The notes under the pieces were generated by a model. That model saw only the letters and a list, made by a program, of their open reading frames with translations, was not told where the DNA came from and did no database searches. Shown piece by piece: positions 1-5,313 of a DNA stretch of 5,313 nt. The stretch spans positions 1 through 5,313 of the forward strand of contig JAUTXM010000452.1 of the NCBI GenBank assembly GCA_030838025.1. The letters run 5' to 3'. The position numbers were made by a program, and so were the translations under genes. Position 1 is the first letter of the stretch, and each line of letters starts with the position of its first letter. Source of the DNA: Acidimicrobiaceae bacterium. GTDB taxonomy: Bacteria; Actinomycetota; Acidimicrobiia; Acidimicrobiales; Palsa-688.

Positions 1-433
1 CGAGGCTGGCGCCGACCAGCGCATCGCGGAACAACTCGGGGATACCGAATGCCGCCTCGCCCAGCAGGTCGGGCTGGCGGTGTTCCTCGCCGTACCAGGT
101 TGGGTACAGCGCCGGGTCCCGGAGCCGGAAATCCGCGGCCAGGTCGACCACCACGCCGGCCCGCTTGCGCAGATCGGGGACCAGATCCTGCGACGCCCCG
201 TGGGGCAAGGCCAGAAAGACCAGGTCCAGACCGTCCGCCGCGGCCGGATCAGGGGACCCGAGCACGAGGTCGGGGTAGGCCGCGGCCAGGCTGGGGTAGA
301 CATCGGCCACCCGGGCGCCGGCCCGGGAATCCCCTGTTGCCAGGGCTATGTCGAGATCGGGATGACCAGCCGCGAGGCGGAGCAGCTCCGCGCCTGCGTA
401 CCCCGACGCCCCGAAGACACCCGTACGCCGCAT
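1..433 (-). CDS. argC: N-acetyl-gamma-glutamyl-phosphate reductase (ArgC), N-terminal part, runs off the left edge
   Basis: ArgC is the cytoplasmic NADPH-dependent reductase that turns N-acetyl-glutamyl-phosphate into N-acetylglutamate semialdehyde, the third step of arginine biosynthesis. The minus strand read from 433 gives 144 codons open to the window edge. It begins MRRTGVFGASGYAGAELLRL, with the Rossmann nucleotide-binding loop GASGYAG at residues 8-14. Later come VFLALPHGASQ and VVDLAADFRLRD followed by YPTWYGEEH, all typical of ArgC. The catalytic cysteine, expected near residue 150, lies just beyond the edge. ATG 433 is the only ATG in frame; a stop codon lies eight codons upstream, and a TTG five codons upstream is a weak alternative. 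The ATG has no clear Shine-Dalgarno, which fits the leaderless promoter described separately. In related bacteria argJ, argB and argD usually follow argC; that would be off the left side here. The family assignment is very secure. Confidence 0.96.
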   Translation of the reverse strand, partial: MRRTGVFGASGYAGAELLRLAAGHPDLDIALATGDSRAGARVADVYPSLAAAYPDLVLGSPDPAAADGLDLVFLALPHGASQDLVPDLRKRAGVVVDLAADFRLRDPALYPTWYGEEHRQPDLLGEAAFGIPELFRDALVGASL

Positions 434-439
434 CGCATC

Positions 440-468
440 AACATACAAGCTTTCTCATACTCATCCAA
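440..468 (-). promoter_or_regulatory. Candidate sigma-A-type promoter of argC, giving a leaderless mRNA
   Basis: On the minus strand, TTGGAT (468-463) is followed by a 17-nt spacer and TATGTT (445-440), a -10-like hexamer matching TATAAT at four of six positions. The -10 ends six bases before the argC ATG at 433, so transcription would start at or next to the A of the start codon. Leaderless mRNAs are common in actinomycetes, and argC has no Shine-Dalgarno, so the two observations agree. The segment is also an AT-rich patch in GC-rich surroundings. An ArgR operator could overlap it: GTATG occurs twice, 9 nt apart. I cannot see a convincing ARG box. Confidence 0.4.
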
Positions 469-490
469 CCCGATAGTGCTCGCGCCCTTT

Positions 491-569
491 TGGGGCATCC
501 TCAGCGCTTTGGGCCCGCTTGTTGCGCTCCTACGACGATAAGTGGACCCAAAGCGCTACGTATGCCCCA
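491..569. repeat. 79-bp imperfect palindrome (long hairpin) upstream of argC
   Basis: The outer arms TGGGGCAT (491-498) and ATGCCCCA (562-569) are perfect reverse complements. After a 4-nt by 4-nt internal loop, AGCGCTTTGGG (503-513) pairs perfectly with CCCAAAGCGCT (547-557). Pairing continues inwards to 524/536 with one C-A mismatch (514/546) and three G-U wobbles, closing on an 11-nt loop (525-535). In plus-strand RNA about 29 of 30 stem positions outside the internal loop can pair. In minus-strand RNA the three G-U pairs become A-C mismatches, so the fold is stronger in a plus transcript. No T-run follows on either side, so it does not look like an intrinsic terminator. It could be a MITE or REP-like intergenic repeat, a regulatory RNA hairpin in the leader of the gene at 629, or a protein-binding palindrome. 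The sequence alone does not decide. Confidence 0.85.
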
Positions 570-628
570 GAGCGCCGACGGCGGCCGCTTGGGGCGGGAT
601 TCGCCGGGATGTTGGCATAGACAATTAC

Positions 629-1574
629 GTGGACCGGCGAGCATTTATCGAACGTGAGCTTCGCAGGTGGATTCGCAACCACCATGCGGTGATCGGGTAC
701 ACCGAAGCCCTCGACCTGGGCGCGTCGCCCGCGACGGTTCGGGTGAAAGCAGATCGAGGGGAGTGGGAACGGGTCTACCGCGGCGTCTATCGCGACAGCG
801 CCTCGCCGCGCGGGCCTTACCAGGATCTGCGCGCCGCATGCGTCGCTACCGCGGGCTTCGGCGTCGTGTCACATGCCTCGGCCGCGTGGGTCTGGGGGCT
901 TCTGCCACAACCCCCGGCGACGCCTGAGCTGACGGTGCGCCGCGAGAGCCGCACGATCCACGAGCAGGCGAGGCTCACGATCCACCGATCACGGGGTCTC
1001 GATCTGGCCCCGAACGGTCAGCCAGAACTCGATTTTCGTCACCAACCCCTTACGAACCCTGGTCGATCTGGCGGGCACCGCGCGGCCGAGCGACCTGACC
1101 CTGGCGGTCGACCGTGCCCTGGCCAGTCGACTGGTTACGACGGCCGGCCTCGTCGCCGAAATCGACCGCCTGGCGCGATCGGGCCGCGACGGGGTTGCCA
1201 TCCTCCGACGGCACCTTCTCGGCCGGGCCTACATCGGTGCACCCGAGCCCAGCGTCCTCGAGGCCCACACCCGGCGCCTTGTCGTCGGGACCGTCCTTCC
1301 CTTGCCGCAACTGGAGCTGCGCGTCGGCGAGGACGGCGAGTACCGCCTTGACCTGGCGTGGGCGGCCATTCTCCTCGCCGTCGAGGTCGACGGCTATGCC
1401 TTTCACTTCAGCCCCGAACAGGTGCAGCGCGACGTCAGCCGACGCAACAAGCTTCAGCAGGCGGGGTGGACGGTGCTGGTCTTTACTTGGCACCAGGTTC
1501 TCCATCAACCGCAACCGGTGGCCCAACAGATCATCGACGTCTACCGGGCGCTGTGCCAGCGGGTCGGTCAGTAG
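629..1574 (+). pseudogene. AbiEi-like winged-helix plus DUF559 endonuclease-fold protein, split by a +1 frameshift
   Basis: The first half, in the frame of 629, reads RRWIRNHHAVIGYTEALDLG then GEWERVYRGVYR (residues 12-55). This is the N-terminal winged-helix domain often annotated as an AbiEi-type antitoxin domain, followed by VVSHASAAWVWGL and LTIHRSRGLDLA. Near 1008-1036 the family pattern moves to the next frame: VTNPLRTLVDLAG, VDRALASRLVT, EPSVLEAHTRRL, then the DUF559 (PD-(D/E)XK-like) core RLDLAWAAILLAVEVDGYAFH and GWTVLVFTW, ending at TAG 1572-1574. Candidate active-site acids are D241, E252 and D254 in corrected numbering. Removing one base would give about 314 aa, normal for this family. 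Without correction the first frame runs to 1351 as unrelated sequence, and the second frame has no ATG, GTG or TTG before TTG 1302. GTG 629 is my preferred start, though no good Shine-Dalgarno is visible; GTG 542 would put the palindrome inside the gene. Molecular function in this actinobacterial family is not established. It may be a recent pseudogene or a sequencing error. Confidence 0.82.
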
Positions 1575-2821
1575 GTCGTGACCGTGACGGTGATCGGATC
1601 GAAGTTCCCCTGCACGATGAGCACCAACGCCACGCCGGGAGCTGCGTCGTAGCCGAGGCTGCGCTTGTCGTCGCCGTGGCGGGCGACGAGTGAGTCAATG
1701 GCGTCGCCGCTCTTCAGGCCGGCGGTGTCGCCACCGACGAGGGCGTGGGATTCACCTCCGAACATGGGGGGCATGGGGCGCAACCCAATGTGCACACCGC
1801 TGGCGGCAGCGTTGCCCGGGTGGATGCTCAAGATGGCCATGTCGTAGGTGTTCCCGAGGTTACGCGGAGTCCAGACGAAGGCGTGCCGGCGCCCGAGGAA
1901 ACCGGTCGTGGCGCCCGTGCTGACCACATCGATGCGCGCCGGCGTGCGCAGTTGGGGCACACCGTTGGCATAGGCCTGCAGCGCCAATCCGGTGCCATGA
2001 ACCTCGACGTCGGCATTGGTGCGGTGCACGGCGGCGTGGAGTTGCTGGGCCCGCACCCCGAGATAGGTCGCCTGGAGCGGGCCGTGCGACGTGATGATCG
2101 ATCCCGCGCCGGCCCAACTCAAATCGGCTTCGGATGACGACACCGACAGGTCGGCCGGAGCGTCCACCAGCCGCAGGCCCGACCCGGAGATCTGCAGGCC
2201 GGTCGCCTTCACGATGACGGGGCCGGCGACGGGCACCGGAGGCGGCACCGTCGTCGTGGTCGCCACGGTGGTCGCCGAGGCGGAACCCGAGCCCGGGGCG
2301 GGGGCGGCCGGAGCGGCCGGACGGGGCGGCGGTTGAAAGGTGAGGTGGGTGGAGGCGACGGTCGCCGAGACCGCAAAGGTCACGCCGAGTCCTCCGGAAG
2401 CGGTCACGAGGCTCGGTTGGACCCGCAACTGGCCGGTCAACTGGAGCGCTGACGCGGTCACCAGGACATCGGTTCCTTCCGCTCGCAGTTCGCCGTTGCC
2501 GAGGCTGCGCCCCGTTCGGTCGACGACCTCACCGGTCGCGGTGAGCACCGAGGTGCCCGACAGGTGCACGGAGCTGAGTCCGGTGGCCGCGGCGGTGGTT
2601 TCGACCGAACGGGCCTGGGCGTCAAGCGTGACCATGTTGTCTTCGCCCGTGTTAGGAACCGTCACGACCGCAGTACCGCCCGGCGACGAGGGAGAAGACG
2701 GAGACGTGGCGACTGGCGTCAACGGCGCGCCGCCAACAACGGTGCTGCGATGACAGCCAGTTGCCAACAAGGCCAGCGCGACGCCGAGAGCAATGGTGGC
2801 GCGGCCGGCTTTACGAGGCAC
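1568..2821 (-). CDS. Exported Thr/Pro-rich protein, probable lipoprotein, function unknown
   Basis: I do not recognise the family. The 417-residue product starts with a basic end (MPRKAGR), a hydrophobic stretch (residues 8-20) and LLATGC, a near-consensus lipobox with Cys23, so it is probably secreted and lipid-anchored outside the membrane. A Ser/Pro/Thr linker covers about residues 33-55. A region rich in alternating hydrophobic and Thr/Ser residues, likely beta structure, covers about 62-162. A second linker rich in Pro, Ala and Thr (about 163-198, with ATTTTVPPPVPV) follows. The final 220 residues contain motifs such as HAFVWTPRNLGNTYDMAILSIHPGN (308-337), split here only by description, and no enzyme motif I can name. 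GTG 2821 is the first start after an in-frame TGA two codons upstream; its ribosome site is weak. The gene converges on the DUF559-family gene (7-bp overlap) and diverges from the PBP, so it is probably transcribed alone. Reading the first Cys as lipidated is an inference. Confidence 0.85.
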   Translation of the reverse strand: MPRKAGRATIALGVALALLATGCHRSTVVGGAPLTPVATSPSSPSSPGGTAVVTVPNTGEDNMVTLDAQARSVETTAAATGLSSVHLSGTSVLTATGEVVDRTGRSLGNGELRAEGTDVLVTASALQLTGQLRVQPSLVTASGGLGVTFAVSATVASTHLTFQPPPRPAAPAAPAPGSGSASATTVATTTTVPPPVPVAGPVIVKATGLQISGSGLRLVDAPADLSVSSSEADLSWAGAGSIITSHGPLQATYLGVRAQQLHAAVHRTNADVEVHGTGLALQAYANGVPQLRTPARIDVVSTGATTGFLGRRHAFVWTPRNLGNTYDMAILSIHPGNAAASGVHIGLRPMPPMFGGESHALVGGDTAGLKSGDAIDSLVARHGDDKRSLGYDAAPGVALVLIVQGNFDPITVTVTTY

Positions 2822-2863
2822 TGCTCATTTGGACCGAACCCCGATGGCTGTCGGTTACACGAC

Positions 2864-2890
2864 TGGACATATGGTGCCGTCGCCTATGCT
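2864..2890 (+). promoter_or_regulatory. Weak candidate promoter for the PBP gene
   Basis: In the 131-bp region between the divergent lipoprotein and PBP genes, TGGACA (2864-2869, five of six matches to TTGACA) precedes TATGCT (2885-2890, four of six matches to TATAAT). The spacer is 15 nt, shorter than ideal; taking CTGGAC as the -35 gives 16 nt. It would produce a leader of about 55 nt ahead of ATG 2953. The match is modest. No better candidate was seen for the plus strand, and none I would defend for the minus-strand gene. Confidence 0.25.
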
Positions 2891-2939
2891 TCGAGCCTGA
2901 TCTCGACAATCTGGGCCACATTCGCCACAGCCCACCTTC

Positions 2940-2944
2940 GAGGT
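2940..2944 (+). promoter_or_regulatory. Shine-Dalgarno GAGGT deciding the PBP start
   Basis: GAGGT lies 8 nt before ATG 2953, good spacing for a ribosome binding site. It favours this start over the far-upstream in-frame start at 2761, which would run through the 5' end of the divergent lipoprotein gene. A competing site is GAGG before GTG 3028, which would remove the first hydrophobic segment of the PBP. Confidence 0.55.
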
Positions 2945-2952
2945 CTCGGCTG

Positions 2953-5280
2953 ATGCTGCTGCTGCTCATTGTGGTGCCGTGCGTGGTGATCGGACTGGCG
3001 GCGGTCTTCCTGCTTGACCGAGGCGGCGTGTTGCCCCGCTTCGAGATGGATCGTTCCGCGCCTGCCCCCGTCGCCGCCCGTCCGGCGGTGCGGCGTCGAG
3101 TGACGATCCTCCCACCATCGCGTGCCGACGGTTTCTTCGCCGACCGACTCCGTCGTGTGGTCGCCGTCATGATTGTCTTCAGCATCCTCATGCCGGTTCT
3201 GGTACTCGACGTGCTGGCCGCGACCATCATGTCGGTGTCGGTTTCCGGCCCCTTGCCCGCCCCCCGGCCGCCGGTGGGAACGCCGATCACCGAAGTGTAC
3301 GACGCCGCCGGCAACGAGATCGCTTCGTTTCACCAGTTCGCAACCAACGTCGTGGTGCCCCCCGAGGACATTCCCCAAGTGTTGAAACAGGCCGTCGTGG
3401 CCTCAGAGGACCGGCGGTTCTACGACCATCGAGGCATCGATACCACAAGTGTGCTGCGGGCCCTGTGGGCCGATCTCAGCAGTGGTCACTATGCCGAGGG
3501 GGCGTCGACCATCGACCAGCAATACGTCCGACTGGTCTACGGGAGCAGTACCCGTTCGCTGAGCCGCAAGGTCCACGAGGCGGTATTGGCGGGCCGGGTC
3601 GATGCCCAACTCTCCAAGGACGAGATTCTCTATGGCTATCTGTCGCGGGCCTACTTCGGTGCCGGCGCGTACGGCGTCGGCGCGGCCGCCGACACCTACT
3701 TCCGCAAGTCGGTCCGTGATCTGACGTTGTCCGAGGCAGCCCTCCTGGTTGGCATCCTGCCGGCACCCACACGCTTTGATCCCCGGGTCGACCCTGACGG
3801 GGCGGACGTACGGCGCCAGGCCGTCCTCACCAAGATGGCCGACCAGGGGCTCATAAGCAGCGATCAACTGGCTCTCGCCGTGGACCGGCGAGTGGTACTG
3901 GCCGACAGCCCGGCGCCGCACGACGACAACGTCACGCTGGTCTTCCCACCCCGGCCGCAGCAGTCGCGCTATCCGTGGCTGGTCGACTACGTGCGGCGAT
4001 ATCTCGTCGCCCGCTACGGCCAGGAGTTGGTCTCACACGGCGGGCTCCGGGTCGAAACCTCCCTCGATCCCGGGCTCCAGGCGCAGGCCGAGGCGGCGGT
4101 CGGCGCCACGCTGAAGGGAACGCAACCGCCACTGGACATGGCCATGGTCGTTCTCGACCCGAAGACCGGCCAGGTCAAGGCCATGGTCGGCGGCCGCGAC
4201 TTCACCAAATCACAGGTCAACCTGGCGCTGGGCTTTTGCCCGCCCGCTTCCGGTCCCGTACCGGCCGACCAGCCGGTCTGCATCGGCGGCGGCGGCAGCG
4301 GCCGTCAACCCGGTTCGGCGTTCAAGCCGTTCACGTTGGCGAAGGCCTTCGAGGAGGGAATTGACGCCAACAAGGTCTACGACGGCCCCGCCACCTATAC
4401 CTTCCCGCTCAACCAGTGCCGAGGTATCGGTTGCACCGTGCACAACGTCGAAAGCGGGCCCTATGGGATGATCACACTCCGGCAAGCGACTGCCTTCTCG
4501 GTCAACACCGTCTTCGCGCAGCTGATCGAAGATGTCGGCGTGACCAAGACCGCGGAGCTGGCGCATCGCCTCGGGCTGACGATGATCAACCCCGACGGCA
4601 AGGACCCATCGGGTCAGGGGTACGGCCCGAGCCTGACGCTCGGTGCCGCCGACGTCTCCCCACTCGACATGGCTGCGGCCTATGGGGTCTTCGCGGCCCG
4701 GGGTATCCAATACCCGGCCACGCCGGTGACACGGGTCATCGCCGCTGACGCGACGGTATTGGAGGACGACCAGTCCCGGCCGGGCCGACGGGTCCTCGCC
4801 ACGTCGGTGGCCGACCAGGTCAACGACGTCCTCAAGGATGTTGTCGCCACCGGCACCGGTACTGCGGCCGACATCGGCCGGCCCAACGGAACCGCCGGCA
4901 AGACCGGCACCAGTGAATCCTTCAGCGACGCCTGGTTCGTCGGGTACACCCCGCAGCTGGTCGCGTCGGTGTGGATGGGCTACACCAATGGCCGCCAGCC
5001 ACTGGTCAACATCAAGGGCCTGCCGCAAGTGTTTGGAGGGACGTTGCCGGCCCAGACATGGCATGACTTCATGGCCGCAGCCGTGGCGAACCTGCCGGTT
5101 GAGGATTTCACGTCCCCGATTCCTCCCCTCGGCCCACCCGCGAGTGGTGTGACCCCATCCCAGCCCGGTTCGCCGTCGGGCGCGACCACGACCCGGCCCA
5201 TCACACCGACGACGCGACCACGGACCACCACGACCTTCGTGCCGGTGCCCCGGGCGACCACGACCACGACGTTGCCCTGA
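2953..5280 (+). CDS. Class A penicillin-binding protein (bifunctional peptidoglycan glycosyltransferase / D,D-transpeptidase)
   Basis: This membrane-anchored enzyme polymerises lipid II into glycan strands and crosslinks their peptides outside the cell. From ATG 2953 it is 775 aa. Hydrophobic segments lie at about residues 2-21 and 69-95, joined by a basic 45-residue loop. The GT51 domain (about 125-300) has EDRRFYDHRG with catalytic Glu152, GASTIDQQ (183-190), RKVHE with the second Glu209, and DEILYGYLSRAYFG, where the usual YLN is YLS. The transpeptidase domain (about 396-705) has Ser455-Ala-Phe-Lys458 (SxxK), Ser516-Val-Asn518 (SxN) and Lys650-Thr-Gly (KTG), so all active-site motifs are intact. 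Four extra cysteines (429, 443, 489, 494) flank the nucleophile region. A 58-residue Pro/Thr/Ser tail (718-775) ends in ATTTTTLP. The start is supported by GAGGT and by the similar N-terminus of the next gene; GTG 3028 is an alternative giving a single membrane segment. The stop overlaps the next ATG, suggesting an operon. The specific class A paralogue cannot be named. Confidence 0.96.
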   Translation: MLLLLIVVPCVVIGLAAVFLLDRGGVLPRFEMDRSAPAPVAARPAVRRRVTILPPSRADGFFADRLRRVVAVMIVFSILMPVLVLDVLAATIMSVSVSGPLPAPRPPVGTPITEVYDAAGNEIASFHQFATNVVVPPEDIPQVLKQAVVASEDRRFYDHRGIDTTSVLRALWADLSSGHYAEGASTIDQQYVRLVYGSSTRSLSRKVHEAVLAGRVDAQLSKDEILYGYLSRAYFGAGAYGVGAAADTYFRKSVRDLTLSEAALLVGILPAPTRFDPRVDPDGADVRRQAVLTKMADQGLISSDQLALAVDRRVVLADSPAPHDDNVTLVFPPRPQQSRYPWLVDYVRRYLVARYGQELVSHGGLRVETSLDPGLQAQAEAAVGATLKGTQPPLDMAMVVLDPKTGQVKAMVGGRDFTKSQVNLALGFCPPASGPVPADQPVCIGGGGSGRQPGSAFKPFTLAKAFEEGIDANKVYDGPATYTFPLNQCRGIGCTVHNVESGPYGMITLRQATAFSVNTVFAQLIEDVGVTKTAELAHRLGLTMINPDGKDPSGQGYGPSLTLGAADVSPLDMAAAYGVFAARGIQYPATPVTRVIAADATVLEDDQSRPGRRVLATSVADQVNDVLKDVVATGTGTAADIGRPNGTAGKTGTSESFSDAWFVGYTPQLVASVWMGYTNGRQPLVNIKGLPQVFGGTLPAQTWHDFMAAAVANLPVEDFTSPIPPLGPPASGVTPSQPGSPSGATTTRPITPTTRPRTTTTFVPVPRATTTTTLP
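5107..5277 (+). repeat. Low-complexity Thr/Pro-encoding tail of the PBP gene
   Basis: The last 57 codons of the PBP consist mostly of Pro, Thr, Ser and Gly, with runs of ACC/ACG threonine codons (GATTT-like, RTTTTF, ATTTTTLP). Such tails probably form a flexible extension in the cell wall space. They vary greatly in length between relatives through repeat slippage. The style resembles the internal linker of the lipoprotein encoded on the other strand and is often seen in Acidimicrobiia. Confidence 0.7.
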
Positions 5281-5313
5281 TGCTGCTTCTGCTGATCGTT
5301 CTTCCCTGCACCC
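5280..5313 (+). CDS. Start of a following gene with a hydrophobic N-terminus, runs off the right edge
   Basis: The PBP stop and a new ATG overlap as TGATG (5278-5282), a usual sign of translational coupling in an operon. The eleven visible codons read MLLLLIVLPCT. Nine of these residues are identical to the first eleven of the PBP (MLLLLIVVPCV), with most codon differences at third positions. The product is therefore exported or membrane-bound at its N-terminus and may be a paralogue of the PBP, or another protein sharing the same leader. No further domain is visible, so no function is assigned. No Shine-Dalgarno stands out in the Thr-codon-rich sequence before it. Confidence 0.6.
   Translation, partial: MLLLLIVLPCT

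Noticed and set aside
491..569. Palindrome as an intrinsic terminator
   Set aside because: No U-run follows the stem in either direction; the only T-run (488-491) is at the outer edge of the left arm on the plus strand, before the hairpin.
542..628. GTG 542 as the start of the AbiEi/DUF559 gene
   Set aside because: It falls in the right arm of the palindrome, and the extra 29 residues do not resemble the family's N-terminus. GTG 629 gives the expected length before the winged helix.
49..657. Plus-strand open frames of 202 and 153 codons over the left end
   Set aside because: They lie antisense to argC, whose protein sequence is unmistakable. Their products are Arg/Pro-rich shadow translations.
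629..1574. A complete type IV toxin-antitoxin (AbiE) operon or defence island
   Set aside because: No AbiEii-type nucleotidyltransferase gene lies beside it. This fused AbiEi/DUF559 family is common as a lone gene in actinobacteria.
2761..2952. Start of the PBP at 2761
   Set aside because: The extra 64 residues overlap the 5' end of the divergent lipoprotein gene and look like non-coding translation. ATG 2953 has a Shine-Dalgarno and a leader matching the next gene.
2564..2953. 129-codon plus-strand frame ending in the TGATG at the PBP start
   Set aside because: Mostly antisense to the lipoprotein signal peptide and linker. The stop overlap with ATG 2953 is probably chance, and the product resembles nothing I know.
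4210..5064. 284-codon minus-strand open frame inside the PBP gene
   Set aside because: Antisense shadow of the transpeptidase domain, a common artefact in GC-rich genes; no start signal or family motif.

Overview
The window is GC-rich bacterial chromosomal DNA. It most likely comes from an actinomycete (Actinomycetota), and the Thr/Pro-rich tails and linkers (runs of ATTTTT/TTTTTLP type) on two exported proteins point towards Acidimicrobiia. That class assignment is inferred from protein style only. No rRNA, tRNA, CRISPR array or insertion sequence was seen.

Layout. (1) The left edge carries the first 144 codons of argC on the minus strand, an arginine biosynthesis gene that runs out of the window. 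It has a promoter-like signal placed so that its mRNA would be leaderless. (2) The argC upstream region (434-628) holds a 79-bp imperfect palindrome (491-569), the most striking non-coding structure here. (3) On the plus strand (about 629-1574) lies a gene of the AbiEi-like winged-helix plus DUF559 (restriction-endonuclease-like) family. It is split by a single +1 frameshift between about 1008 and 1036, while both halves remain recognisable. (4) Convergent with it, with stop ends overlapping by 7 bp, is a minus-strand gene (1568-2821) for a 417-aa exported protein, probably a lipoprotein, that I do not recognise. (5) Divergent from that, across a 131-bp intergenic region, is a complete class A penicillin-binding protein (2953-5280) with intact glycosyltransferase and transpeptidase motifs. 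(6) The PBP stop codon overlaps the ATG of another gene (5280 onward), of which only 11 codons are visible. Those codons nearly repeat the N-terminus of the PBP itself.

How the genes relate. The lipoprotein and PBP are both envelope proteins transcribed divergently and both carry Thr/Pro-rich low-complexity segments, so a shared cell-surface setting is plausible, but no direct functional link is shown. The PBP and the downstream gene look like a translationally coupled operon. argC and the split AbiEi/DUF559 gene are functionally unrelated neighbours. I see no convincing new multi-gene system. The items most worth checking are the palindrome, the frameshift, the repeated membrane leader and the four-cysteine insertion in the PBP transpeptidase domain.
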